Part shown: piece after piece, positions 53,472 through 62,785 of the stretch | Position numbering within the stretch: the first letter of the stretch is position 1 | Layout: every line of letters starts with the position of its first letter | Assembly: GCF_030817475.1 (NCBI RefSeq) | Contig: NZ_JAUSZJ010000002.1 | Coordinates: 4,602,626 to 4,666,625, forward strand | DNA: 64,000 bases | DNA from: Streptomyces sp. V2I9 | GTDB taxonomy: Bacteria; Actinomycetota; Actinomycetes; Streptomycetales; Streptomycetaceae | Reading direction: 5' to 3' | The notes under the pieces: model-generated | The model's database searches: none | What the model was told of the DNA's origin: nothing | Seen by the model: the letters and a program-made list of their open reading frames with translations, nothing else | Made by a program: the position numbers and the translations under genes

Positions 53472-55262
53472 ATGGACGACGGGAAGCCCACCGGGCCGCA
53501 GGCGAAGTGGTGGAGCCGCCCCACGGCGCGCCGCGCCGACCGCATCGAATCGGACACCGGGACCGCCCCCGTGGAGCCCCCGGTGGTGGAGGACCCCGCA
53601 GAGGCGGCCCCGGCCGCCCGTGCCGTCGCGGCGGCCCCTGCTCCGACCGTCCCGGCGCAGACCCCGGCACCGGAGGCCCCGGTACAGGCCCCCGTCCCGG
53701 AGGTCCCGGCTCCGGCCGTTCCGGATCAGCAGGACGCCGCCCCGGTCCCGGCGGACGCGCCCGGCCAGGAGGTTCCGCACCCGAGACCGTCCGGGCCGCC
53801 GCTGCACGAGCCCGACGAGTACCGCACCCCGCCCTACGGCGGCCCCGGACCGTGGGCGCCCGCCCCGCCGGTGCAGCGGCCGACCCCGGCGCACGGCACC
53901 GTCGTACCGCCGGGGGCCGGGGGGCCCGCCCCGCAGTACGCCGCTCCCCACGCGGCGCAGCCGCCCCCCGGCGCTCCCGAGCACCAGGGGCCGCACCCGG
54001 CGTCGGCGGCACATCCCGTACCCGCGGCTCATCCGGCCCCGGCTCCGCCCCCGGCGCAGCAGCAGACGCAGTGGCTCCAGTACGACCCGTGGGGTGCCCC
54101 GGGGCCGCTGAGCCGGACCGGTCCCGAGGGCGGAGAGCCCGGCCGGCGGAAGAAGCGGCGGGGCGGGACGCTCGCGGGGGCGCTCCTGCTGGCCCTGGTC
54201 GCGGGCGGCATCGGCGGCGGGGTCGGCGCGTACGTCGAGCGCAACGGCGGCCTGACCACCGTCGAGCTGCCGCAGGCGGGCCGCGACCACGGTGACCGGG
54301 CCCCCGAGAGCGTCGCGGGGATCGCCGCCAGCGCCCTGCCCAGCGTGGTCACCCTGCACGTCAGCGGCGCCGCCGAGTCCGGCACGGGCACCGGGTTCGT
54401 CCTGGACGGCCAGGGCCACATCCTCACCAACAACCACGTCGTCGCCCCGGCCGGGACCGGCGGGGACATCACCGTGACGTTCAGCACCGGAGAAACGGCC
54501 TCCGCCGAACTCGTCGGCAAGGACAGCGGTTACGACCTGGCCGTCGTCAAGGTGCGCGGGGTGTCCGGGCTCAAGCCCCTGCCCCTGGGCAACTCCGACA
54601 ACGTTCAGGTGGGCGACCCGGTGGTGGCCATCGGCGCGCCCTTCGACCTGTCCAACACCGTGACCTCGGGCATCATCAGCGCCAAGCAGCGGCCGATCAC
54701 CGCGGGCGGCGAGAAGGGCGACGGCAGCGACATCAGCTACGTCGACGCCCTCCAGACCGATGCCCCGATCAACCCCGGCAACTCCGGCGGCCCCCTGGTC
54801 GACACCCGCGCCCATGTCATCGGCATCAACAGCGCGATCCGGGCGGCCGACAGCGGTGGCGGACCCGAGTCCGGCGGTCAGTCCGGCTCCATCGGCCTCG
54901 GCTTCGCCATCCCGATCAACCAGGGCAAACGCGTTGCCGAGGAGCTGATCAGCACCGGCAAGGCCACCCACCCGGTGATCGGCGTCACGCTGGACATGAA
55001 GTACACCGGCGACGGGGCCAAGGTCGGCACGAAGGACGCCGACGGCGGACCCGCCGTCGCCGAGGACGGTCCGGCGGCCGAGGCGGGCATCAGGTCCGGC
55101 GACGTCATCACCCACGTCGAGGGCCAGCGGGTGCACAGCGGCGAGGAGCTGATCGTGAAGATCCGCGCCCGCCGTCCCGGCGACGAGCTCGACCTCGAGC
55201 TGACCCGCGGCGGCAGCGAACGGACCGTGACCCTGACCCTGGGCTCCGCGAGCGGAAGCTAG
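53472..55262 (+). CDS. HtrA/DegP-like membrane serine protease
   Basis: 596 aa. A long Pro/Ala-rich cytoplasmic N-terminus (residues 1-225) precedes a transmembrane helix at about 233-255. The trypsin-like domain has the triad in ILTNNHVV (His), SGYDLAVVKV (Asp) and NPGNSGGPL (Ser). A C-terminal PDZ domain starts near 493. ATG 53472 with GGGGAGAG. It degrades or chaperones misfolded extracytoplasmic proteins, fitting its place behind the sigma/anti-sigma pair. Confidence 0.93.
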   Translation: MDDGKPTGPQAKWWSRPTARRADRIESDTGTAPVEPPVVEDPAEAAPAARAVAAAPAPTVPAQTPAPEAPVQAPVPEVPAPAVPDQQDAAPVPADAPGQEVPHPRPSGPPLHEPDEYRTPPYGGPGPWAPAPPVQRPTPAHGTVVPPGAGGPAPQYAAPHAAQPPPGAPEHQGPHPASAAHPVPAAHPAPAPPPAQQQTQWLQYDPWGAPGPLSRTGPEGGEPGRRKKRRGGTLAGALLLALVAGGIGGGVGAYVERNGGLTTVELPQAGRDHGDRAPESVAGIAASALPSVVTLHVSGAAESGTGTGFVLDGQGHILTNNHVVAPAGTGGDITVTFSTGETASAELVGKDSGYDLAVVKVRGVSGLKPLPLGNSDNVQVGDPVVAIGAPFDLSNTVTSGIISAKQRPITAGGEKGDGSDISYVDALQTDAPINPGNSGGPLVDTRAHVIGINSAIRAADSGGGPESGGQSGSIGLGFAIPINQGKRVAEELISTGKATHPVIGVTLDMKYTGDGAKVGTKDADGGPAVAEDGPAAEAGIRSGDVITHVEGQRVHSGEELIVKIRARRPGDELDLELTRGGSERTVTLTLGSASGS

Positions 55263-55467
55263 GACCTCTCGCTCGGGTCGTGCCGGGGCGGTGCGCCCGG
55301 CACGATCCGCCCGAGAAGCCCTGGCACGCGTACGGCGTCCCAGCCCCTGACGTCCACCGCGAGGTACCGCCCGGACACCTTCGACAGGTACCTTTGAGCG
55401 GTCCGGGCGTCGGGGAGCCCGGCCGGGATCGCACGGAGAACACGCGGAGAACACGAGGAGCAACAAG

Positions 55468-55959
55468 GTGTTCAATGACATCGGCGCACTGGAGCTGCTG
55501 ACGCTCGGGGTGCTGGCCGTGCTGGTCTTCGGCCCCGACAAGCTGCCCAAGCTGATCCAGGACGTCACCCGCACCATCCGCAAGATCCGCGAGTTCTCGG
55601 ACAGCGCCAAGGAAGACATCCGCTCCGAGCTCGGCCCGCAGTTCAAGGACTTCGAGTTCGAGGACCTCAACCCCAAGACGTTCGTCCGCAAGCAGCTCAT
55701 GGACGGCAACGACGACCTGGGGCTGAAGGAGATCCGCGAGAGCTTCGACCTGCGCAAGGACCTGGCCGACGTCACCGACGCGGTCAACGGCCGCACCCCG
55801 GCCGCCTCCGATACCGCCAACAGTGCGGCGGACGGTGCGGTCGGCGGCGGTGGCTCCACCCGTCTGACCAAGACCGACGACACCGCTCCTGACCTGCTGA
55901 AGAAGACCCCGCGGCAGGACCGGCCCGAGCGCCCGCCGTTCGACGCAGACGCCACCTGA
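55468..55959 (+). CDS. tatB: Sec-independent translocase TatB
   Basis: 163 aa from a GTG at 55468 (GAGGAGCAACAAG upstream). The short N-terminal helix (ALELLTLGVLAVLVFGPDKLPKL) ends with the TatA/B FGP hinge, followed by an amphipathic helix (KLIQDVTRTIRKIREFS) and a disordered acidic tail. Length and htrA-tatB order match mycobacteria. It delivers folded Tat substrates to TatC, which is encoded elsewhere. Confidence 0.94.
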   Translation: MFNDIGALELLTLGVLAVLVFGPDKLPKLIQDVTRTIRKIREFSDSAKEDIRSELGPQFKDFEFEDLNPKTFVRKQLMDGNDDLGLKEIRESFDLRKDLADVTDAVNGRTPAASDTANSAADGAVGGGGSTRLTKTDDTAPDLLKKTPRQDRPERPPFDADAT

Positions 55960-56084
55960 CCCCGGTCAATCCCGGCTGGTCCGGACAGTATGGCTATTCT
56001 CCATCTGTCCGGTTGCGAGGACGCCCGAGCCCGCGGGGGGCGGGCCGCTCCGGATCATGACTGATCGAGGAGGCGGCCGCGCAG

Positions 56085-56759
56085 ATGGAGACGACGAGTC
56101 GGATTGATACGGACGGTGTTCCGGGCACGGCCATGGCGGAGGAGACCCCGCGGAAGGCCCGCGCCGCCCGGCGGGGCGTCGACGGCTATCTGAAGGCGAC
56201 CTTCCCCTGGTACGGGCTGGACGAGGCGTTCACCGGTCCGCGCTGGCTGATGCAGGTCGGCACCGCGGCGGACGGCACCGTCCAGCACGGGGCGACGGGG
56301 CACGGCGACGAGCCGTCCGTGAAGACGGACGGGGCCTCGGCCGACAAGGAGCGGTTCGCCGCGGTGATCACCGTGGCCGCGAGCCCGGTGCGCCGCAGCG
56401 GTGACGGTACGGGCGTGCTGGACGCCACCACGGTGTCCTCGGCCGCCTGGCTCGCGGGCTCCGGACTGCTGGCGTACACCTGGCCGGCCCAGATGGACCA
56501 CACCCTGCGCGACGACTGGCTGGACCAGCAGACCGAGACGGCGTTCACCCTCGCCGACGACCTCGGCAGCGCGCCCTGGACGACGCTGTCGCTGCCGGTG
56601 GACGGGGTGCCGGTGCAGTTCCACTACCGGGAGTCCGAGTTCGGGTGGGTCCTCGCCGGCTCCGCCCACGAGGGCGTCCACATCGGGGCGTACGGGCGGG
56701 GGATGAGCGCGTACGGTCTCGGCTTCGCGGCCATCAAGGACATCGAGACCTACGTGTGA
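56085..56759 (+). CDS. Conserved hypothetical protein
   Basis: 224 aa, not recognised. It begins with a basic segment (PRKARAARRGVDGYLKATFPWYGLDEAF) and has no signal peptide or transmembrane helix. The body is beta-rich with LPVDGVPVQFHYRE and GVHIGAYGRGMSAYGLGFA. The GAGGAGG upstream is about 12 bp from the ATG, a wide spacing; ATG at 56133 is an alternative. It converges on mrp. Confidence 0.7.
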   Translation: METTSRIDTDGVPGTAMAEETPRKARAARRGVDGYLKATFPWYGLDEAFTGPRWLMQVGTAADGTVQHGATGHGDEPSVKTDGASADKERFAAVITVAASPVRRSGDGTGVLDATTVSSAAWLAGSGLLAYTWPAQMDHTLRDDWLDQQTETAFTLADDLGSAPWTTLSLPVDGVPVQFHYRESEFGWVLAGSAHEGVHIGAYGRGMSAYGLGFAAIKDIETYV

Positions 56760-56837
56760 CGACGACGTACGCGCGACGACGCGCGGACGGCGGTCACGTG
56801 CCGCGGGGCGGCGTTCGCGCGTACCGGCGACACGGAA

Positions 56838-56876
56838 CGACAGGGCGGGCCGGATGACCACCGGCCCGCCCTGTCG
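56838..56876. terminator. Bidirectional terminator
   Basis: Perfect 16-bp stem CGACAGGGCGGGCCGG / CCGGCCCGCCCTGTCG with a 7-nt loop, between convergent genes. Confidence 0.85.
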
Positions 56877-56905
56877 TGTGCCGTGCGCCGTGGAGGCGCC
56901 GGGCG

Positions 56906-58039
56906 TCAGAACTTGTTGCGGGGGGTGATCCCCAGCGACATGCCCGACAGGCCGCGCTGACGGCCGCCCAGCTTCCGTGCGATCGCCCGCAGCGCGCTGC
57001 CGGCCGGGGAGTCCGGGTCGGAGAGGACGACCGGCTTGCCCTCGTCGCCGCCCTCGCGCAGCCGTACGTCGATCGGGATCGAGCCGAGCACCGGCACCTC
57101 GGCGCCGACCGTGCGCGTCAGCCCCTCGGCCACCCGCGCACCGCCGCCCGAGCCGAACACGTCGACCATCTCGTCGCAGTGCGGACACGGCATGCCCGAC
57201 ATGTTCTCCACCACGCCGACGATCTTCTGGTGGGTCTGCACGGCGATCGAACCGGCCCGCTCGGCCACCTCGGCCGCCGCCTGCTGCGGGGTCGTGACGA
57301 CCAGGATCTCCGCGTTCGGCACGAGCTGCGCCACCGAGATCGCGATGTCGCCGGTGCCCGGAGGCAGGTCCAGCAGCAGGACGTCCAGGTCACCCCAGTA
57401 CACGTCGGCGAGGAACTGCTGGAGCGCCCGGTGCAGCATCGGCCCGCGCCACACCACGGGTGCGTTGCCCGGCGTGAACATGCCGATGGAGATGACCTTC
57501 ACGCCGTGCGAGGACGGCGGCATGATCATGTTCTCGACCTGGGTGGGCTTGCCGTCGGCGCCGAGCATCCGGGGCACGCTGTGCCCGTAGATGTCCGCGT
57601 CCACGACGCCGACCTTCAGCCCGTCCGCCGCCATCGCCGCGGCGAGGTTCACCGTCACCGAGGACTTGCCGACGCCGCCCTTGCCGGAGGCGACCGCGTA
57701 CACGCGGGTCAGCGAACCGGGCTGGGCGAAGGGCACCTCCCGCTCGGCGCTGGAGCCGCGCAGCGAGCTCGCCAGCTCCTTGCGCTGCTCGTCGCTCATC
57801 ACGTCGAGGGTCACCTCGACCCGCGAGACGCCCTCGACGCGGGCGACCGCCTCGGTCACGTTCCGGGTGATCGTCTCGCGCATCGGGCAGCCGGAGACCG
57901 TGAGATACACCGTGACAGCGACTACACCGTCAGGATCGATCTCGACCGATTTCACCATGCCCAGCTCGGTGATCGGGCGGTGGATCTCCGGGTCGTTCAC
58001 TGTCGCCAGTGCCTCAAGCACCGCGTCTTCCGTAGCCAT
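56906..58039 (-). CDS. mrp: Mrp/ApbC Fe-S cluster carrier ATPase
   Basis: 377 aa, starting MATEDAVLEALATVNDPEIHRP at 58039. It has an N-terminal MIP18 (DUF59) domain (residues 4-80) with SGCPMR. The ParA-like ATPase contains the deviant Walker A SGKGGVGKSS, then DADIYGHSVPRM and DLPPGTGD. The CPHC motif binds the transferable 4Fe-4S cluster. Same locus as Rv1229c. Confidence 0.95.
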   Translation of the reverse strand: MATEDAVLEALATVNDPEIHRPITELGMVKSVEIDPDGVVAVTVYLTVSGCPMRETITRNVTEAVARVEGVSRVEVTLDVMSDEQRKELASSLRGSSAEREVPFAQPGSLTRVYAVASGKGGVGKSSVTVNLAAAMAADGLKVGVVDADIYGHSVPRMLGADGKPTQVENMIMPPSSHGVKVISIGMFTPGNAPVVWRGPMLHRALQQFLADVYWGDLDVLLLDLPPGTGDIAISVAQLVPNAEILVVTTPQQAAAEVAERAGSIAVQTHQKIVGVVENMSGMPCPHCDEMVDVFGSGGGARVAEGLTRTVGAEVPVLGSIPIDVRLREGGDEGKPVVLSDPDSPAGSALRAIARKLGGRQRGLSGMSLGITPRNKF

Positions 58040-58082
58040 ACCGACGATGTTACGGCGCGAGGGCCTACGCGCGGGTAGCCCG

Positions 58083-58643
58083 TCAGCGGTCGCCTTCGTC
58101 ACTCTCGGCCGGGAACGCCCACCGGCGCTCCTCCATGTCCTTCACCATGTCCTGGAGTTCCGAGCGGATCCAGTCGCGGGTGGCGACCTCGCCCAGGCCC
58201 ATGCGCAGTGCCGCGATCTCCCGCGTCAGGTACTCGGTGTCGGCGATGGAGCGCTCGTTCTGCTTGCGGTCCTGCTCGTGGGTGACCCGGTCGCGGTCGT
58301 CCTGCCGGTTCTGCGCGAGGAGGATCAGCGGCGCGGCGTAGGACGCCTGGAGCGAGAGCGCCAGGGTCAGGAAGATGAACGGGTACTCGTCGAAGCGCAG
58401 ATGCTCCGGGGCGAAGATGTTCCACACCACCCAGACGATGATCGTCAGGGTCATCCAGACGATGAACCGCCCGGTCCCCAGGAAGCGGGCGATCCGCTCC
58501 GAGAACCGGCCGAACGCCTCCGGGTCGTACTCCGGCAGCAGCCGCCGGCGCGGGTCCTTCGGCTGGTCCAGCCGGGTGCGCGGGGGCCGCACCAGGCCCG
58601 AGGAGCCGGTCGAGGCCGCCTTCGCCCGCTCATCGCCCGCCAT
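58083..58643 (-). CDS. DUF1003 membrane protein
   Basis: 186 aa with two transmembrane helices (approximately 59-78 and 89-110) framing WNIFAPEHLRFDEYPFIFLTLALSLQASYAAPLILLAQNRQDDRDR, the DUF1003 signature region. A coiled-coil-like, charged C-terminus follows. Start ATG 58643 with GAGGAGGGG, overlapping the MgtE-N/CBS gene by 14 bp. Probable Mg2+-linked or stress-linked membrane protein; function unproven. Confidence 0.88.
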   Translation of the reverse strand: MAGDERAKAASTGSSGLVRPPRTRLDQPKDPRRRLLPEYDPEAFGRFSERIARFLGTGRFIVWMTLTIIVWVVWNIFAPEHLRFDEYPFIFLTLALSLQASYAAPLILLAQNRQDDRDRVTHEQDRKQNERSIADTEYLTREIAALRMGLGEVATRDWIRSELQDMVKDMEERRWAFPAESDEGDR

Positions 58644-59919
58644 GCCCGATCCCCTCCTCCCCGTGCAGATCCGTCTCGCGCCAGTCGTCGGGCAGCAGGT
58701 GGTCCAGCACGTCGTCCACGGTCACCGCGCCCAGCAGCGAACCGCTCTCGTCCACCACGGGCGCCGAGACCATGTTGTACGCCGCCAGATAGCTGGTGAC
58801 GGTCGGCAGCGGGGTGTCCGGCGACAGCGGCACCAGATCGCTGTCGACGATCGAGCTGATCAGGGTGAACGGCGGATCGCGCAGCAGCCGCTGGAAGTGC
58901 ACCGTGCCCAGGTACTTGCCGGTCGGGGTCTCGTCGGGGGAGCGGCAGACGTACACCTGAGCGGCCAGCGCCGGCGACAGGTCCTGCTGGCGCACCCGCG
59001 CCAGCGCGTCGGCCACCGTGGCGTCCGGCCGCAGCACGATCGGCTCGGTCGTCATCAGACCGCCCGCCGTCCGTTCCTCGTACGACAGCAGCCGCCGCAC
59101 GTCGGCCGCGTCGTCGGGGCGCATCAGCTCCAGCAGCCGCTCCTTGTCCTCCTCGGGCAGCTCGGAGAGCAGGTCGGCCGCGTCGTCGGGGTCCATCGCC
59201 TCCAGGACGTCGGCGGCCCGCTCCTCGGCGAGCTTGCCGATGATCTCCACCTGGTCGTCCTCGGGCAGCTCCTCCAGGACGTCGGCGAGCCGGTCGTCGT
59301 CCAGGGCGGCCGCGACCTCCGCCCGGCGCTTGGGCGAGAGGTGGTGCAGGGCGTTGGCCACATCGGTGGGGCGCAGCCGTTCGAACGTGGCGACCAGGCT
59401 CTCCGCGCCCTGGCCGTGCTCGTCCAGCGAGAAGCCGCTGACCGCCGACCACTCCACCGTCAGCGTCTCGCCCTTCCGGCGCAGCGCCCCGCCGCGCCCC
59501 TTGCGGACGAAGTACTTGTCGATCTCCCAGTCGCGGCGGGCGGGCAGCTGCTGGATGGCCACGTCCAGGACGGTGACCTCCTCACCTTCCTCGCCATGGC
59601 CGTCCACCAGCCGCACCCGGCGGTCCAGGAACTCGCCGAGGACGAGGCGTTCGGTGGGCCGCTGTTCGAAGCGCCGCATGTTGACGACGCCGGTGGTGAT
59701 GACCTGGCCGGACTCGACGCCCGTCACGCGGGTCATCGGCAGGAAGATCCGCCGCCGGCTGATCACCTCGACCACCAGGCCCAGGATGCGCGGCGGGCGT
59801 CCGCCGACCCGCAACATCGCCACCAGGTCGCGGACCCGGCCGACCTGGTCCCCGTTCGGGTCGAACACGGGCACCCCGGACAGGTGGGAGACGAAGACCC
59901 TGTGTGTGACCGCAGCCAT
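58630..59919 (-). CDS. PRC-barrel / MgtE N-domain / double CBS protein
   Basis: 429 aa, starting MAAVTHRVFVSHLSGVPVFD at 59919 (GAAGGAGG upstream). Domains in order: PRC-barrel-like (1-190), MgtE N-terminal superhelix with DDxADVLEELPEDDQ-type repeats (about 195-290), and two CBS domains (about 290-420). The MgtE transmembrane channel is absent, so it is probably a soluble Mg2+ sensor or partner. It is coupled to the DUF1003 gene and 1.7 kb from corA. Confidence 0.9.
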   Translation of the reverse strand: MAAVTHRVFVSHLSGVPVFDPNGDQVGRVRDLVAMLRVGGRPPRILGLVVEVISRRRIFLPMTRVTGVESGQVITTGVVNMRRFEQRPTERLVLGEFLDRRVRLVDGHGEEGEEVTVLDVAIQQLPARRDWEIDKYFVRKGRGGALRRKGETLTVEWSAVSGFSLDEHGQGAESLVATFERLRPTDVANALHHLSPKRRAEVAAALDDDRLADVLEELPEDDQVEIIGKLAEERAADVLEAMDPDDAADLLSELPEEDKERLLELMRPDDAADVRRLLSYEERTAGGLMTTEPIVLRPDATVADALARVRQQDLSPALAAQVYVCRSPDETPTGKYLGTVHFQRLLRDPPFTLISSIVDSDLVPLSPDTPLPTVTSYLAAYNMVSAPVVDESGSLLGAVTVDDVLDHLLPDDWRETDLHGEEGIGHGGR

Positions 59920-60177
59920 CCGCCGCCTCCTTCGTCCGTCCGTGTCGATGTGCGTCCGCACCCGGCCGCGCCGCCGGTGTGGCCGGGTCCGCGCCGATCG
60001 GCGTGAGCCGGACCGCGCCGACCAGCGTGTTTCGCCGGTACGCCGGGATCAGGCTAGCCCGTACCATCGCACCGCGCCCCGGCGGACCCGTCCGTACGGC
60101 TGGCTGCCGGACGGTGCGCGCTCCCCAGGTACGCTGCCGTCTGCTACCCCCGATCGCAGTGGAGAGGCAGTGCGCCC

Positions 60178-60945
60178 GTGACCTCTTTTGCCCCGGCCGT
60201 GCGGAACCATCGCCGGACCGCTCTCGCTCTGGTGCTGTGCGGAGGGCTCACCGTGGCCCTGGCCGCCTGCGGCACGGAGGAGGACCCGGACAAGGGGACC
60301 AACGGCGTGGCGAAACTCTCCGCCGCCGAGATCGACGAGAAGGCCAGAGCGGCGGCGGACGCGGCGAGCGCCGTACGGCTGTCGGGCACGCTGGTCAGCA
60401 AGGGCGGCACCTACCGGCTGGACATGAAGCTCAACGCGCAGGGCGGGATGGGCTCGGTGTCCTCGAAGAAGCTGAGCTTCGCGCTGCTGCGGATCGGCGA
60501 CGAGCTGTTCCTCAAGGCGCCTGCCGAGTTCTGGTCCCACGAGGACGGCGGCGACGAGGGCGGGCCCGCCGACGTGGCCGCCGCCGACAAGCTGGGCGGC
60601 AAGTACGTGAAGGTCCCCGAGGACGACCCCAGTTACCAGCGGCTGCGCGGCTTCACCGACAAGAAGATCCTGCTCGACGGACTCCTGGCGCTGCACGGCA
60701 AGGTCAACAAGGGCGACCGGGACACCGTCGCCGGGCACCGCACCATCCAGCTCCTGGGCGGCAAGGGCGAGGGCGGGGCCTTCGACGTCTCGCTGGAGGA
60801 CCGGCCGTATCCCGTACGGGTGGCCCGCGGCGGCGGCGGGGGTACGGTCTCGCTGGCCGACTGGGGCCGGGCGTTCCCCCTGGAGGCCCCCGACGAGAGC
60901 GACACGGTCGACTACGGCGGCCAGCTCCCCAAGTCCGCCGGCTGA
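60178..60945 (+). CDS. LppX/LprG-like lipoprotein
   Basis: 255 aa, GTG start with GGAGAGGCAG upstream. The lipobox is LAAC near residue 31. The mature part has the beta-sandwich pattern of Streptomyces lipoproteins related to LppX/LprAFG (VRLSGTLVSKGGTYRLDMKLN, LFLKAPAEFW), with a 20-residue Asp/Gly insert. It may be lipid-carrying; ligand unknown. Confidence 0.75.
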   Translation: MTSFAPAVRNHRRTALALVLCGGLTVALAACGTEEDPDKGTNGVAKLSAAEIDEKARAAADAASAVRLSGTLVSKGGTYRLDMKLNAQGGMGSVSSKKLSFALLRIGDELFLKAPAEFWSHEDGGDEGGPADVAAADKLGGKYVKVPEDDPSYQRLRGFTDKKILLDGLLALHGKVNKGDRDTVAGHRTIQLLGGKGEGGAFDVSLEDRPYPVRVARGGGGGTVSLADWGRAFPLEAPDESDTVDYGGQLPKSAG

Positions 60946-61052
60946 CGCGACGTCCGGCGGCGGGCCGCGGGGGCCGGTTCGGCCGGCCGGGTCCGGACCC
61001 CAGCGCGCGGCCCGCGTCCCGGCCCGTCGTGCCCGTCGCGCCGGACAGCGGT

Positions 61053-61571
61053 TCAGCCCTTCCGGCGACGCTTCAGCAGCAGCCGGGGGAGCGCCGGCGG
61101 GACGGCGTTCCGGGTGGTGGCCGGGGTCGGCAGCGGGGCGGCAGCCAGGGAGGTGTCCGGGAGGGCGGTACCGACCGTCTCGGGCGTCAGCCGCGCCACC
61201 GTGCACGTGCGCGCCCACCGCTCGGGCATCGCCTCGGCGTCCGGCGCGTTCAGCCGCTTGCCCTTCAGCTCGGCGACCGCCGCCTCCCACTCCTCGGAGC
61301 GCGGTGCCAGGAAACGTACCGTCGCGGTCCAGGCGGCGATCCGGCCGCCCTTGTCCTTGCTGCGTACGGTCACCTCGGCGCGGCCCCCGTCGGCCAGGCC
61401 CTCCGGCAGCGGCTGTTCACCGGGGCCGCCGCCGACCAGGAGCGCGGCCCCCTCGTGCCAGACGTGCCAGACGGCACGGGCGGGCCCGGAGGCCCGCACC
61501 CAGACCAGACCGGACTTCTTCGTGGCCTCCTCGGCGAGGGCCCTCTCCAGCAGATCGGCGGCGTCAGTCAT
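61053..61571 (-). CDS. Hypothetical protein, possible split-barrel fold
   Basis: 172 aa, ATG 61571 (MTDAADLLERALAEEATKKSGLV). The centre (LVWVRASGPARAVWHVWHEGAALLVGGG, VTVRSKDKGGRIAAWTATVRFL) resembles a pyridoxamine-oxidase-like beta barrel, but no flavin motif can be confirmed. The C-terminus is basic (LPRLLLKRRRKG). It lies 83 bp from corA in the same orientation, so it could be co-transcribed. Confidence 0.65.
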   Translation of the reverse strand: MTDAADLLERALAEEATKKSGLVWVRASGPARAVWHVWHEGAALLVGGGPGEQPLPEGLADGGRAEVTVRSKDKGGRIAAWTATVRFLAPRSEEWEAAVAELKGKRLNAPDAEAMPERWARTCTVARLTPETVGTALPDTSLAAAPLPTPATTRNAVPPALPRLLLKRRRKG

Positions 61572-61654
61572 GGGCGCGAGCTTAGGGCCTGGCGTCGCAT
61601 CGCCGCCTGCCGGGCGACGACGGTGGCGCGACGCCAGGGACCGGGCACCTGCGC

Positions 61655-62785
61655 TCAGAGCCAGCCGTTGCGCTTGAGGATGCGGTGGATGGAGAAACAG
61701 ACCACCCCGATGACGCCGAGCACCAGCGGATAGCCGTACTTCCACTCCAGCTCCGGCATGTGGTCGAAGTTCATGCCGTAGACGCCGCAGATCATCGTCG
61801 GCACGGCGATGATCGCCGCCCAGGAGGTGATCTTGCGCATGTCCTCGTTCTGCGTGACGGTCGCCTGCGCCAGATTCGCCTGGAGGATCGAGTTCAGCAG
61901 TTCGTCGAAGCCGATGACCTCTTCCTGGACCCGCGCGAGATGGTCGGCGACGTCGCGGAAGTACTTCTGGATGTCGGGGTCGATCAGCCGCATCGGGCGC
62001 TCGCTCAGCAGCTGCATGGGCCGCAGCAGCGGGGAGACGGCCCGCTTGAACTCCAGTACCTCGCGCTTGAGTTGGTAGATCCGTCCCGCGTCCGCGCCGC
62101 GTGCGGAGCCCTTGGCCGGTGTGGAGAAGACATCGATCTCCACCTCGTCGATGTCGTCCTGCACCGCCTCGGCCACGGCGATGTACCCGTCGACCACGTG
62201 GTCGGCGATCGCGTGCAGCACGGCGGAAGGGCCCTTGGTCAGCAGCTCCGGGTCGTCCTGGAGGCGGTGGCGCAGGGCCCGCAGGGAGCCCTGGCCCCCG
62301 TGCCGGACGGTGATGACGAAGTCCCGGCCGGTGAAGCACATCACCTCGCCGGTCTCCACGACCTCGCTGGTCGCGGTCAGTTCGGCGTGCTCCACGTAGT
62401 GGATCGTCTTGAAGACGGTGAAGAGGGTGTCGTCGTACCGCTCCAGCTTGGGCCGCTGGTGGGCGTGGACGGCATCCTCGACCGCCAGCGGGTGCAGCCC
62501 GAACTCCCTGGCGATGCCCGCGAATTCGGCATCGGTCGGCTCGTGCAGACCGATCCACGCGAAGCCGCCCTCCTCCCGCACCTGGAGCATGGCCTCGTGC
62601 GGCGTCGGGGCCGCGGGCGCGGCCAGCCGGCGGCCGTCGCGGTAGACCGCGCAGTCGACGACGGCGCTGGAGGCGGACGGGTCGCGGGTGGCGTCGTACG
62701 CGCTGTACGGGGCGCCGCTGTTCTTACGGAAGGACGGACGCAGGGACGGGCGCACGGCGGCGCGCAGGTCACGGATCATCGACAT
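61655..62785 (-). CDS. corA: CorA-type Mg2+/Co2+ transporter
   Basis: A 376-aa cation channel. Start ATG 62785 with AAGGAG 6 bp away (MSMIRDLRAAVRPS). It has the large cytoplasmic alpha/beta funnel domain, then two C-terminal helices, with the signature GMNF (YGMNFDHMPEL) after the first and the basic end HRILKRNGWL. The 465-bp upstream region includes a possible leader ORF. It lies beside Mg2+-related MgtE-N/CBS and DUF1003 genes, as in M. tuberculosis. Confidence 0.95.
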   Translation of the reverse strand: MSMIRDLRAAVRPSLRPSFRKNSGAPYSAYDATRDPSASSAVVDCAVYRDGRRLAAPAAPTPHEAMLQVREEGGFAWIGLHEPTDAEFAGIAREFGLHPLAVEDAVHAHQRPKLERYDDTLFTVFKTIHYVEHAELTATSEVVETGEVMCFTGRDFVITVRHGGQGSLRALRHRLQDDPELLTKGPSAVLHAIADHVVDGYIAVAEAVQDDIDEVEIDVFSTPAKGSARGADAGRIYQLKREVLEFKRAVSPLLRPMQLLSERPMRLIDPDIQKYFRDVADHLARVQEEVIGFDELLNSILQANLAQATVTQNEDMRKITSWAAIIAVPTMICGVYGMNFDHMPELEWKYGYPLVLGVIGVVCFSIHRILKRNGWL

